64,000 nucleotides of DNA from Amycolatopsis sp. CA-126428 (lineage in GTDB: Bacteria; Actinomycetota; Actinomycetes; Mycobacteriales; Pseudonocardiaceae), in the NCBI RefSeq assembly GCF_002904335.1, contig NZ_PPHF01000048.1, forward strand, positions 1 to 64,000, in the 5' to 3' direction. A program made the position numbers and the translations under genes. This document shows, one piece after another, positions 46,089-54,230 of this stretch. The notes under the pieces are model-generated. The model had not been told where the DNA came from. It did not search any database and saw nothing but the letters and a program-made list of their open reading frames with translations. The number at the start of each line of letters is the position of its first letter. Within the stretch, counting starts at the first letter, position 1.

Positions 46089-46126
46089 TCATCCACAGGG
46101 TTGTCCACAGGCTCCACTGTGGACAG
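46089..46126. promoter_or_regulatory. Cluster of three DnaA-box-like nonamers
   Basis: TCATCCACA (46089), TTGTCCACA (46101) and CTGTCCACA on the minus strand (46118-46126) lie within 38 bases. TTGTCCACA is the actinobacterial DnaA-box consensus. The 307-base gap between the oxidoreductase and the GNAT gene has no gene that I can support; an arginine-rich extension in frame with the GNAT gene (46172-46333) is unlikely to be translated. Confidence 0.4.
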
Positions 46127-46333
46127 TGTGTCTCCGGAACGCCGGTAAATCCGGTTGCCGGCCGTGCGATCATGGCTGCGAAGAGCCCGTTTCGACTTCG
46201 AGGAATGACCGCCTATGCCTGGCGCCGTCTCCGGCGTCGGCCCCCGCTAGGCCGACGCCCAGCGCCCCGCCCCGCACGCCCGTTCCGAGGGCTGCGGTTC
46301 CTTGATGTGCTCTCGAAAGGCTCACACCCAGCA

Positions 46334-47086
46334 ATGTCCGCCATTCAGGCCTATGTCCGCACGACGGCGCCACGCGGCCGCGAGACCGAGCAGGTCGGCC
46401 CGTTCCTCGCGACCTACTCGCCGGGCACGCCCCACCCGATGCTCAACTACGCGATCCCGGACGACGGCGCGAAGCCGGCGGCGGCCGAGATCGGCGCGCT
46501 GACCGCGGCCTACCGGCGGCGGGACTTGCTCCCGCGGCTGGAGTACTTCACCGACGTCGCACCCGAGCTGGAGAAACTGCTGGTCGAAGCGGGGTACGAG
46601 CTCGAACGGCGGGTGCCGCTGATGACGTGCGCGCCGGCCGCGCGGGTCGACAAGCCGGCTCCGGCCGGGATCCGGCTGCGCCTGCCGGAGTCCGCCGACG
46701 ACTTCCGGCGCATGCGGTCGGCGCAGAACACGGCGTTCGGCGAACCCGCGGAAATCGGCGACGAAGAGGTCGAACAGCTGAAAGCCGGCCGGCAAGCCGG
46801 CGTGCGGCACCTCTTGGCGGAGGATCTCGCGACGAAGACGGTGGTCGGCGGCGGGCTCGCGCTTGAAATCGTCGACGGCACCACCGAGATCGCCGGGATC
46901 GCCGTGCTCGAGCCGTTCCGCGGCCGCGGGATCGCCGCGGCGCTGACCGCGCGCCTCACCCGAGAGGTCCACGAGGCCGGCGCCCACACGGCGTTCCTGA
47001 CCCCCGGTGACCTGGGGATCGGAAACGTCTACGCCCGCGTCGGCTTCCGGCCGGCCGGGGAGTGCGTGCACCTGTCGCTGCGTTAG
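46334..47086 (+). CDS. GNAT family N-acetyltransferase
   Basis: 250 residues. The C-terminal GNAT core has TEIAGIAVLEPFRGRGIAAALTARLTREVHEAG (acetyl-CoA loop RGRGIA) and GNVYARVGFRPAGE. The N-terminal 110 residues form an additional lobe with MLNYAIPDD, as in two-lobed GNATs. ATG 46334 is the chosen start although the nearest AAAGG is about 14 bases upstream. It is convergent with arfB, overlapping by 4 bases. Confidence 0.82.
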   Translation: MSAIQAYVRTTAPRGRETEQVGPFLATYSPGTPHPMLNYAIPDDGAKPAAAEIGALTAAYRRRDLLPRLEYFTDVAPELEKLLVEAGYELERRVPLMTCAPAARVDKPAPAGIRLRLPESADDFRRMRSAQNTAFGEPAEIGDEEVEQLKAGRQAGVRHLLAEDLATKTVVGGGLALEIVDGTTEIAGIAVLEPFRGRGIAAALTARLTREVHEAGAHTAFLTPGDLGIGNVYARVGFRPAGECVHLSLR

Positions 47087-47514
47087 TCGTCGAAGCGGCC
47101 GGAGCGGCCTTTCTTGACGTCGCTCCGGCGCTTCTTCGACGCCAGGCGGCGCTCTTTCGAACCGCGCGACGGCTTCGTGGGGCGCCGCTTGGCGGGCGGC
47201 GGTGCCGACGCGTCCAGCAGCAGGTTCGCCAGGCGCCCCCGCGCGGCCTCCCGGTTCTGCAGCTGCGACCGGTGTTCGCTGGCGGCGATCGTCAGGACGC
47301 CGTCGACCAGCCGCGAGCCGAGCCCGGTCAGCACCCGGTCACGCAGGTGCTCGGGGATCGACGGCGACGCGGCGACGTCGAAGGAGAGCTCGACCCGCGA
47401 GTCCGTGGTGTTCACGCCCTGCCCGCCCGGGCCGGACGAGCGCGAAAAGCGCTCGCTCAACTCGGCTCCCGGGATCGTGAACCGGGAGCCGATCACCACG
47501 TCTTCGGCTGCCAC
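47083..47514 (-). CDS. arfB: ArfB-type alternative ribosome-rescue peptidyl-tRNA hydrolase
   Basis: 143 residues. The release-factor-like domain has SSGPGGQGVNTTDSRVELSF with the catalytic GGQ at 30-32. A highly basic tail (KRRPTKPSRGSKERRLASKKRRSDVKKGR) would enter the mRNA channel of a stalled ribosome. The length agrees with E. coli ArfB (about 140). Confidence 0.93.
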   Translation of the reverse strand: MAAEDVVIGSRFTIPGAELSERFSRSSGPGGQGVNTTDSRVELSFDVAASPSIPEHLRDRVLTGLGSRLVDGVLTIAASEHRSQLQNREAARGRLANLLLDASAPPPAKRRPTKPSRGSKERRLASKKRRSDVKKGRSGRFDD

Positions 47515-47550
47515 CCCTCAAGTGTGACAGCCGCGAGCAAGGGACTTCTG

Positions 47551-48621
47551 TCAGAAGCGGGGGTGGTCACCCGAGAGCACCGCGCGCGGGCCGTCGACGT
47601 CTTCGGCGGGCTGGACGTCACCCAGCACCCACGCCGGGACGTGCCGCGCGGTCAGCATGGCCAGCGCCCGGTCGACGTCTTCGGCGCCGACGATCGCGAC
47701 CATGCCGACCCCCATGTTGAACGTCTTCTCCAGCTCGGCGCGCTCGACCTTGCCGCGCTGGCCGATCAGCGCGAACACCGGCGCCGGCGTCCAGGTGCCA
47801 CGGTCGAGCCGGGCGACCAGGCCGCGCGGCATGACCCGGGCGAGGTTGGCCTCCAGGCCGCCGCCGGTGATGTGCGCGAACGTCCGGACCTCGGTCTCCG
47901 CGGCGAGGGCGAGGCAGTCCTTCGCGTAGATCCGCGTCGGCTCCAGCATCTCCTCGCCGAGGGTGCGGCTGAACTCCTCGACGTACCCGCCGAGCGGCAT
48001 CCGGGCGATGTCCAGCAGCACGTGCCGGGCCAGCGAGTAGCCGTTCGAGTGCAGGCCCGACGAGCCGAGGGCCAGCACGACGTCACCCGGGCGGACCTTC
48101 TCCGGCGAGAGCAGCTGCGACGCTTCGACCACGCCGACGCCGGTGGCCGACATGTCGTAGTCGTGCTCGCCCATCATGCCCGGGTGCTCGGCGGTCTCGC
48201 CGCCGAGCAGCGCGCAGCCGGCTCGGACGCAGCCCTCGGCGATGCCGCCGACCAGCGCGGCGATCTTCTCCGGGTGCACCTTGCCGACGGCGATGTAGTC
48301 CTGCAGGAACAGCGGCTCGGCCCCGGTCACGACCAGGTCGTCGACCACCATCGCGACCAGGTCGATGCCGACGGTGTCGTGCTTGTCGAGCGCCTGCGCG
48401 ACCGCGATCTTCGTGCCGACGCCGTCGGTCGACGACGCGAGCACCGGCTCCTTCCACTTGTCGAGCTTCAGGGAAAAGAGCCCGGCGAAACCGCCGACGC
48501 CACCCATGACCTCGGGCCGCGTCGCCCGCTCGGCGTGCGGCTTGAGCAGCTCGACGGCTCGGTCGCCGGCGTCGATGCTGACGCCGGCGGCGGCGTACGT
48601 GGCGCTCGTGGACTCGCTCAC
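47551..48621 (-). CDS. purM: Phosphoribosylformylglycinamidine cyclo-ligase PurM
   Basis: 356 residues. AIR synthetase, the fifth step of IMP synthesis. Motifs include STDGVGTKIAVAQALDKHDTVGIDLVAMVVDDLVVTGAEPLFLQDYIAVGK, GGETAEHPGM and the C-terminal FNMGVGMVAIV. It lies 30 bases after purF on the same strand, as in Rv0808-Rv0809. Confidence 0.96.
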   Translation of the reverse strand: MSESTSATYAAAGVSIDAGDRAVELLKPHAERATRPEVMGGVGGFAGLFSLKLDKWKEPVLASSTDGVGTKIAVAQALDKHDTVGIDLVAMVVDDLVVTGAEPLFLQDYIAVGKVHPEKIAALVGGIAEGCVRAGCALLGGETAEHPGMMGEHDYDMSATGVGVVEASQLLSPEKVRPGDVVLALGSSGLHSNGYSLARHVLLDIARMPLGGYVEEFSRTLGEEMLEPTRIYAKDCLALAAETEVRTFAHITGGGLEANLARVMPRGLVARLDRGTWTPAPVFALIGQRGKVERAELEKTFNMGVGMVAIVGAEDVDRALAMLTARHVPAWVLGDVQPAEDVDGPRAVLSGDHPRF

Positions 48622-48651
48622 GGTGGAAGGACTCCCTACTGGAAGGAACTG

Positions 48652-50178
48652 CTAGGGACGCCGGACGGCGTCTTCGGCACCGTACCCGGCGGGACTGACG
48701 GGGGTCGCCGCGCCATTGACCGCGTCGAGGCTTTCGAGCAGGTGCTTCCCGATCAGCGCGTCCTCCGGCAGCGGAATCGGGTACTCGCCCGAGAAGCACG
48801 CCGTGCACAGCCGCGACTTCGGTTGTTCCGTGGCCGCGACCAGGCCGTCCAGGGAAATGTAGCCCAGCGAGTCGGCTCCGATCGAGCGCCGGATGCCGTC
48901 GAGGTCGACGCCGTTCGCGACCAGCTCGGCCCGCGAGGCGAAGTCGATGCCGTAGAAGCACGGCCAGCGCACCGGCGGCGACGCGATCCGGACGTGCACC
49001 TCGAGCGCGCCGGCCTCGCGCAGCATCCGGACGAGCGCGCGCTGGGTGTTGCCGCGGACGATCGAGTCGTCCACCACGACCAGGCGCTTGCCGCGGATGA
49101 CGTCGCGCAGCGGGTTCAGCTTGAGCCGGATGCCCAGCTGGCGGATGGTCTGCGACGGCTGGATGAAGGTGCGCCCGACGTAGGCGTTCTTCACCAGGCC
49201 GGTGCCGTAGGGGATGCCGGAGCCCTGCGCGTAGCCGATCGCGGCGGGAGTGCCCGACTCCGGCACCGGCATCACCAGGTCGGCCTCGACCGGCTGCTCG
49301 GAGGCGAGGCGACGGCCGATCTCGACGCGGGTGGCGTGCACGCCGCGGCCGGCGATCGTGGTGTCGGGGCGGGCGAGGTAGACGTACTCGAAGACGCAGC
49401 CCTTGGGGTCCGGGTTCGCGAACCGGGACGAGCGCAGGCCCGCGGCGTCGATGGCGATCAGTTCACCGGGCTCGACTTCGCGGACGAAGGACGCGCCGAC
49501 GATGTCGAGGCCCGCCGTCTCGCTCGAGACGACCCAGCCACGCTCGAGCCGGCCGAGCACCAGCGGGTGCACGCCGTGCGGGTCGCGGGCCGCGTAGAGG
49601 GTGTTCTCGTCGGCGAACACCAGGCAGAAGGCGCCCTTGAGGGTGGGCAGCAGCTCCATGGCCGCCGCCTCGATGCCCTTGTCGGCGGCGTTCGCGGCGA
49701 GCAGGCCGCAGATCAGGTCGGAGTCACTGGAGGAGCCGGTCAGGCCCGCGTGCGGCTTCAGCCCCGCTTCGAGGGTGCGTTCACGCAGCTCGGCCGTGTT
49801 GACGAGGTTGCCGTTGTGCGCGAACGAGAGGCCGCTGCCGGTCGCGGTGGTGCGGAAGATCGGCTGGGCGTTCTCCCAGATGGTGGCGCCGGTGGTCGAG
49901 TACCGGCAGTGCCCGACGGCGATGTGCCCCTGCAGCGACTGCAGGATTTGCTCGTCGAACACCTGGCTGACCAGGCCGAGGTCCTTGAAGACCACGATCT
50001 GCGAGCCGTCGGAGACGGAGATGCCGGCGGCCTCCTGGCCCCGGTGCTGCAAGGCGTAGAGGCCGTAGTAGGTCAGCTTCGCGACTTCTTCCCCGGGAGC
50101 CCAGACGCCGAAGACGCCACACTCCTCACGGGGTTCCGGGTCGGGCTGGTCGGACACGACTTGCGGGTCGGAAACCAC
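48652..50178 (-). CDS. purF: Amidophosphoribosyltransferase PurF
   Basis: 508 residues. Commits PRPP to purine synthesis. The glutaminase nucleophile is C20 (REECGVFGVW) behind a short propeptide, with the NTN fold following (LQHRGQEAAGI, SFAHNGNLVN). The PRPP-binding loop is LVVVDDSIVRGNT, and the cysteines in RLCTACFSGEYPIP are those of Fe-S PurF types. Chosen start GTG/ATG 50178. Confidence 0.96.
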   Translation of the reverse strand: MVSDPQVVSDQPDPEPREECGVFGVWAPGEEVAKLTYYGLYALQHRGQEAAGISVSDGSQIVVFKDLGLVSQVFDEQILQSLQGHIAVGHCRYSTTGATIWENAQPIFRTTATGSGLSFAHNGNLVNTAELRERTLEAGLKPHAGLTGSSSDSDLICGLLAANAADKGIEAAAMELLPTLKGAFCLVFADENTLYAARDPHGVHPLVLGRLERGWVVSSETAGLDIVGASFVREVEPGELIAIDAAGLRSSRFANPDPKGCVFEYVYLARPDTTIAGRGVHATRVEIGRRLASEQPVEADLVMPVPESGTPAAIGYAQGSGIPYGTGLVKNAYVGRTFIQPSQTIRQLGIRLKLNPLRDVIRGKRLVVVDDSIVRGNTQRALVRMLREAGALEVHVRIASPPVRWPCFYGIDFASRAELVANGVDLDGIRRSIGADSLGYISLDGLVAATEQPKSRLCTACFSGEYPIPLPEDALIGKHLLESLDAVNGAATPVSPAGYGAEDAVRRP

Positions 50179-50241
50179 CGAGGAGCTCCTGGGAAGACGT
50201 GGTCAGGCCGCTTTCAGTGTAGACGGTGCGGACATGAGCCA

Positions 50242-50281
50242 GGCCCCGCCCGACGTGGCACTGACCACTTCGGACGGGGCC
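50242..50281. terminator. Hairpin between the DUF397 operon and purF
   Basis: GGCCCCGCCCGACGTGG and CCACTTCGGACGGGGCC pair with two mismatches and a 7-base loop, starting 16 bases beyond the stop at 50297. Confidence 0.65.
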
Positions 50282-50296
50282 CGCAAGCCTGTACCG

Positions 50297-50602
50297 CTAG
50301 CACGCATCCGGCAGCGAAAGGATCTCCGCCAGCACCTGCGCGCCTTCTCCGCGGCGGCGCCAAAGCCACCGCTCCGGCTCGAAGATGTTCTCTTCGGAGC
50401 CGGGCATCCTGGTCGCCACGACGTCGTCCTCGGCGTTGAGCCGGACCACGTCCACCACGTCGTCGTGCACCCGCACGCCGACGACGGCGAGGACTTCACC
50501 GCGTTCGTCGGCGGGGTGGACGAACTGGTAGCCGCGCGCCACCAGCTCCTGCAGTCCGGTTTCGATGTCGAAGACGGGGGCGACGGCCTCAGCCGAGGAC
50601 AT
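50297..50602 (-). CDS. Small hypothetical protein downstream of DUF397
   Basis: 101 residues, soluble: FDIETGLQELVARGYQFVHPADERGEVLAVVGVRVHDDVVDVVRLNAEDDVVATRMPG then a Trp-rich end. The start ATG 50602 lies inside the end of the DUF397 gene (14-base overlap), so it is translationally coupled to it. I do not recognise the family; the GEVLAVVGVRVHDDVVDVV strand pattern suggests a small beta fold. Confidence 0.72.
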   Translation of the reverse strand: MSSAEAVAPVFDIETGLQELVARGYQFVHPADERGEVLAVVGVRVHDDVVDVVRLNAEDDVVATRMPGSEENIFEPERWLWRRRGEGAQVLAEILSLPDAC

Positions 50603-50828
50603 CGTCGAATTCACCGTCCTTCGCTCCCGCCAGGAACGCCGCCATTTCCGCGCGCGTGTACACCAGCGCGGGGCCGGTCGGGAACCGCGAGTTGCGCATC
50701 GCGATCTCCCCGTTGACCAGCGGCGCGACCTCGACGCAGTTGCCGTATGCACCGCTGTAGCTCGCCTTGCGCCATTCGGCACCGGACAGCCGATCGGCCG
50801 GGATGCCGTTCTCGAATCGCTCAGCCAT
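50589..50828 (-). CDS. DUF397 domain protein
   Basis: 79 residues. The DUF397 pattern is clear: WRKASYSGAYGNCVEVAPLVNGEIAMRNSRFPTGPALVYTRAEMAAFLAGAKDGEFD. DUF397 proteins pair with DUF5753 XRE regulators in actinomycetes (Scr1/Scr2, AbaA-type) and act as antagonists or partners of them; some affect differentiation and antibiotic production. The XRE partner is encoded 254 bases upstream on the same strand. Confidence 0.92.
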   Translation of the reverse strand: MAERFENGIPADRLSGAEWRKASYSGAYGNCVEVAPLVNGEIAMRNSRFPTGPALVYTRAEMAAFLAGAKDGEFDDVLG

Positions 50829-50861
50829 GTGCCCACCTCTCGATGCGGGAAAGCTCCAGGG

Positions 50862-50950
50862 CGATGCATATGCATGTGCATCTGCCCGCGTGTCCGAGGC
50901 TAGCACGTGTGAGTGCAAAGTTAAATGCACGTGCAGAATTTCTTGCAAAG
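50862..50950. promoter_or_regulatory. TGCA-rich repeated operator region before the DUF397 gene
   Basis: The region contains GATGCATATGCATGTGCATC, ATGCACGTGCAG and two TGCAAAG copies at 50914 and 50944 (30 bases apart). Read on the minus strand, TTGCAA, 17 bases, TTTAAC is a candidate promoter. The local base composition is much richer in A+T than the genes. The rest of the gap up to 51082 shows nothing recognisable. Confidence 0.4.
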
Positions 50951-51082
50951 TTCGCCGACGGTAAGAATTGCCAGCCTGCCGTTAACCTATTGGATGACAA
51001 GAGGGTGCACGAACGGCGCAATGGCTACTGTTTGTCACCGCTCACCTGAGCGAAACCGGCCTCCGGAGCAAGGCGAGGGTGG

Positions 51083-51961
51083 CTAGATCTCCTGACGGCG
51101 CTTGCCGAGCATCGACCGGCTCCGCTCGGGCGTCTCCGCGTCGACCGCCAGCATGTCCAGCGCGCGGCTGTATTTCTCGATCTCTTCACGCTTCTCGATG
51201 TAGTGCGCGCCGGTCATGTATTCGACGTAGGCGATGTTCGGCAGTTCCGGCTCGCCGAACCGCAGCAGCGAAAACGCGTGCTCCGCGGAGAGGCCGCTGC
51301 GCGTGTACGGCAGGACCTGGATCGACACGTGCGGCAGCGCGCTCATCTCGAGCAGGTATTCGATCTGCTGCTTGAGGACCTTCATCCCGCCGATCGGGCG
51401 GTAGAGCACCGACTCGTCGAGCACCATCCAGACGCGTGGCGCGTCCGGCCTGCTGAACATCTTCTGCCGCCGCATCCGGAGCGCGACCAGCTGGTCGACC
51501 CGCTCGTCGGCCATCTCCGACCGGCCGTGGCTGAAGATCGCCCGCGCGTACGGCTCGATCTGGAGCAGGCCCGACACGTAGAGCGGCTCCCAGATCTGGA
51601 TTCGCGCCGCGGCTTCTTCGAGGCCGACGAGGTCGGTGAACCAGTTCGGCATGGTGTCGCCGAACCGCCGCCACCAGCCCGGCTCGTTCGACTGCTTGAC
51701 CATGTCGAGGAACGCGCGACGCTCCGTCGGGTCGTCGACGCCGTACATCGTCAGCAGGTCGGTGACGTCGCGTTCCTTGAACCCGACCCGGCCCAGCTCC
51801 AGCCGGCTGATCTTGGACTCGGACCCGCGGATGTTGTAACCGGCCTGCTGACGGGTGATGCCGGCCTCTTCACGGAGCCGGCGAAGCTGCGAGCCCAGGA
51901 TCATGCGGCGCGCCGTCGGGCCGATGTTCTGTTCAGCTGCGGACGCGTTCACCGCGTTCAT
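51083..51961 (-). CDS. XRE-family regulator with DUF5753 domain (Scr1-like)
   Basis: 292 residues. Helix-turn-helix at about 20-70 (ILGSQLRRLREEAGITRQQAGYNIRGSESKISRLELGR). The DUF5753 domain follows (IWEPLYVSGLLQIEPYARAIF, LRMRRQKMFSR, QIEYLLEMSALPHVSIQVLPYTRSG, AYVEYMTGAHYIE). The partner protein is the DUF397 product. ATG 51961 is preferred (GGAAGGGCCGGG upstream); GTG 51982 is possible. It diverges from a methyltransferase gene across a perfect 16-bp palindrome. Confidence 0.92.
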   Translation of the reverse strand: MNAVNASAAEQNIGPTARRMILGSQLRRLREEAGITRQQAGYNIRGSESKISRLELGRVGFKERDVTDLLTMYGVDDPTERRAFLDMVKQSNEPGWWRRFGDTMPNWFTDLVGLEEAAARIQIWEPLYVSGLLQIEPYARAIFSHGRSEMADERVDQLVALRMRRQKMFSRPDAPRVWMVLDESVLYRPIGGMKVLKQQIEYLLEMSALPHVSIQVLPYTRSGLSAEHAFSLLRFGEPELPNIAYVEYMTGAHYIEKREEIEKYSRALDMLAVDAETPERSRSMLGKRRQEI

Positions 51962-52075
51962 TCCCGGCCCTTCCGCGCTCACGTCACCAGGGGGTCCTAG
52001 CCCGACTACCGAAAGTACACGTTGGGCCGTCCTGCGCAAAGAGGTGACCCGGTTTACCGCGTGCGTGCGTAGTCC

Positions 52076-52091
52076 TACTCTACGTAGAGTA
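52076..52091. promoter_or_regulatory. Perfect 16-bp palindrome TACTCTACGTAGAGTA
   Basis: A complete palindrome in the 164-base divergent promoter between the XRE regulator and the SAM-dependent methyltransferase, 35 bases before ATG 52126. It is the best candidate binding site for the adjacent XRE protein. Confidence 0.6.
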
Positions 52092-52125
52092 CGAGACTTT
52101 CGACACAGAACTTGCGAGGTTCAAC

Positions 52126-52959
52126 ATGCCCGACGCCGCGACCCGGACCGAACGAGTTCCCGTCGGGGTCGACCCGACCCGAGCGAGCATCGCGCGCGTG
52201 TACGACGCCTTCCTGCTCGGGAAGGACAACTACGAGATCGACCGGGAGGTCCTGCACAAGGTGCAGAAGGCCGCCCCGGAAGCGCAGGACCTCGCGTTCG
52301 AAAACCGCGGCTTCCTGATCCGGGCCTGCCGCTTCCTCGCCAGCCAGACCGGCATCACCCAGTTCCTCGACTGCGGCTCCGGCCTGCCGACCGCCGAGAA
52401 CACCCACCAGGTCGTCCAGCGGATCAACCCGGACATCGAGGTCGTCTACGTCGACAACGACCCGGTCGTGCTCGCCCACGGCCGCGCGCTGCTCGAGGAG
52501 AACGAGAACACCCACTTCGTCGCCGAGGACATCTTCGAGCCGCAGCGGATCCTCGAGAACGAGGTCGTCCGGCAGCACATCGACTTCACCGAGCCGGTCG
52601 CCCTCCTCCAGATGGGCACGCTGCACCACTTCAACGGCGACCCGGAGCGGCCGGCGGAGATCATGAAGGAGTACATCGCCGCCCTGCCGTCGGGCTCCTT
52701 CGTGGCGCTCTCGCACTTCTTCGACCCCGACGACGAGGACTCCGCGACCGCCCGCAAGATGGAGGACTTCTTCCTGCACAGCCCGATGGGCTCGGGCACC
52801 TTCCGGAAGCAGGCGGAGATCGAAGGCCTGTTCCCCGGCCTCGAAATGGTGCCCCCGGGTGTGGTCCGGTGCGCCGACTGGTGGCCGGACGGCCCGCGGC
52901 TCAAGGAGCTCAACGTGGCCCAGCGGACCATCGCGGGCGGGATCGGCCGCAAGCCCTAG
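52126..52959 (+). CDS. SAM-dependent methyltransferase of the DUF574 type
   Basis: 277 residues. The family start is TRASIARVYDAFLLGKDNYEIDREVLHKV, with the SAM loop FLDCGSGLPTAENTHQV and VVYVDNDPVVLAHGRALL. Such proteins are common near DUF397/XRE genes in actinomycetes. The substrate is unknown. ATG 52126 follows GAGG by about 7 bases; the promoter carries the XRE-side palindrome. Confidence 0.87.
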   Translation: MPDAATRTERVPVGVDPTRASIARVYDAFLLGKDNYEIDREVLHKVQKAAPEAQDLAFENRGFLIRACRFLASQTGITQFLDCGSGLPTAENTHQVVQRINPDIEVVYVDNDPVVLAHGRALLEENENTHFVAEDIFEPQRILENEVVRQHIDFTEPVALLQMGTLHHFNGDPERPAEIMKEYIAALPSGSFVALSHFFDPDDEDSATARKMEDFFLHSPMGSGTFRKQAEIEGLFPGLEMVPPGVVRCADWWPDGPRLKELNVAQRTIAGGIGRKP

Positions 52960-52984
52960 TCCCGGCGCGCGCCTCGCCCACCCG

Positions 52985-53365
52985 TCAAAGGCGGAGCAGC
53001 GGGAGCCAGTGGGACAGGTCGGCGCGGGTGCCCGACGCGGTCACCCGGCCGTCCGCCACGGCCGTGGTCCAGTCCAGTTGCCCGGTGGCCAGTTCGAGCC
53101 ATGTGCGCGGGTCGGTCTCGATCACGTTCGGCGGGGTGCCTCGGGTGTGCCGCGGCCCCTCGACGCACTGCACGGCGGCGAAGGGCGGCACCCGGACTTC
53201 GACCGTCCGGCCCGGTGCGTCCGCCGCCAGCGCGCGCAGCGAAAGGCGCACCGCCGCGGCCAGTTCCGGGCGTGCCGGAGCGGGCGCATCGCCCTGCAGC
53301 CACGGGGAAATCGCCAGCACCGCCGCACGTAACTGTCCGGGGTCGACCGAACGCGAAGAGGCCAT
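52985..53365 (-). CDS. Sterol-carrier (SCP2-like) family protein
   Basis: 126 residues. The family pattern includes VRLSLRALAADAPGRTVEVRVPPFAAVQCVEGPRHTRGTPPNVIETDPRTWLELATG and DWTTAVADGRVTASGTRADLSHWLPLL, the SCP2 fold without an obvious catalytic site. It occupies the place of the small gene next to purF in mycobacteria (Rv0807), so lipid binding is inferred only. ATG 53365 has TACTGT 6 bases upstream (leaderless). Confidence 0.8.
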   Translation of the reverse strand: MASSRSVDPGQLRAAVLAISPWLQGDAPAPARPELAAAVRLSLRALAADAPGRTVEVRVPPFAAVQCVEGPRHTRGTPPNVIETDPRTWLELATGQLDWTTAVADGRVTASGTRADLSHWLPLLRL

Positions 53366-53371
53366 GGGCAA

Positions 53372-53381
53372 ACAGTAGAGT
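53372..53381. promoter_or_regulatory. Overlapping divergent -10 elements
   Basis: Minus-strand TACTGT (53372-53377) serves ATG 53365. Plus-strand TAGAGT (53376-53381) overlaps it by two bases and could serve the gene at 53422. The two promoters would exclude each other. Confidence 0.35.
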
Positions 53382-53421
53382 GGCGCACCAAGACTTGGCA
53401 GGCACACCCGAGAACGTGGGG

Positions 53422-54126
53422 ATGACGATGGCGCAGCGGGACGAGGCGGATCGGATGGTTTCGCAGCAGCCCACCGGAAGCGGAGCCGATCGCCCCGGCA
53501 GGCACGGCAAGCACAACCGGGCCGCGCGGCGGGAGGGCCAGCAGGCCCGGCGCACCGGCAAGCACGGCACACCCGAGATCACCGCGGAGATGCGGGCGAA
53601 CGCCCGCGCCAACCCCGACAGCTGGCTCTACGTCATCGACGAGGCCTTCGACCCGAACGGCCCGGTGCCGTCGTGGGCGGTCGTCGGCGCGTACCCGGTG
53701 AACGGCGCCGGCGACGTCGTCGCCGACTTCCACCCCAACGACCGCTACCGGCCCTCGCCCAAGGCGCTCGGCTTCCCGGAACCGGCGAACGACCTCGAAC
53801 ACCTGCTGCAGCTCGTCCGCACCGAACACCGCCCGCCGTCGGACCTGCCGAAGGCCGTCCTCGACGCGACGCTGTTCGTCTACGCGATGTCGCCGGTGCA
53901 GCGGACCGTCATCGGCTTCCACAACACCGACGGCCGGGTCATGGTGCCCGCCTACACCCGCAAGTCGCTGGTCCCGCGCGAGTGGCCGCACGCGCGGGCG
54001 GTGGTCGGCCGCGACATCGTCGACCTGCTCGGCGGGCACCCGGTCGCGATCAACCCGCACGACCTCATCACGGCGGTCGTGCCGGCGGAGCACCTCCTGA
54101 AGGCCGTCGCCGACGAACGGCGCTGA
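53422..54126 (+). CDS. Actinobacterial protein, possibly type VII secretion-associated
   Basis: 234 residues. A basic, His/Gly/Arg-rich N-terminus of about 60 residues precedes a domain beginning WLYVIDEAFDPNGPVPSWAVVGAYPVNGAGDVV, which resembles proteins annotated as type VII secretion-associated, followed by NDRYRPSPKALGFPEP and LDATLFVYAMSPVQRTVIGFHNTDGR. No ESX genes are nearby, so this label is weak. ATG 53422 or ATG 53428 (GGGG 6 bases upstream) begins it. Confidence 0.65.
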   Translation: MTMAQRDEADRMVSQQPTGSGADRPGRHGKHNRAARREGQQARRTGKHGTPEITAEMRANARANPDSWLYVIDEAFDPNGPVPSWAVVGAYPVNGAGDVVADFHPNDRYRPSPKALGFPEPANDLEHLLQLVRTEHRPPSDLPKAVLDATLFVYAMSPVQRTVIGFHNTDGRVMVPAYTRKSLVPREWPHARAVVGRDIVDLLGGHPVAINPHDLITAVVPAEHLLKAVADERR

Positions 54127-54186
54127 CCTGCGGGTCCCACCCCATCGAGTGATCATCGAGTCGCCGATCCGGCGACGCCGGTGCAT

Positions 54187-54209
54187 CGTGAGACTGAAGA
54201 AGTCTCACG
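54187..54209. promoter_or_regulatory. 9-bp stem-loop in the leader of the first lysozyme gene
   Basis: CGTGAGACT, GAAGA, AGTCTCACG: perfect arms and a 5-base loop, ending 21 bases before GTG 54231. It could be a terminator of the upstream gene or an mRNA-stabilising or regulatory hairpin. Confidence 0.45.
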
Positions 54210-54230
54210 AGATCGGTGGGGAGCAAGAGG

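Noticed and set aside
46089..46126. Replication origin
   Set aside because: Only three boxes, no dnaA, dnaN or rpmH nearby, and no long AT-rich unwinding region.
46172..46333. Arginine-rich N-terminal extension or small ORF before the GNAT gene
   Set aside because: In frame but with no ribosome-binding site or -10 box at a suitable distance, and unlike the GNAT fold.
47062..50439. A 1125-residue open frame on the + strand
   Set aside because: It is antisense to purM and purF, which are certain; the composition is shadow-like.
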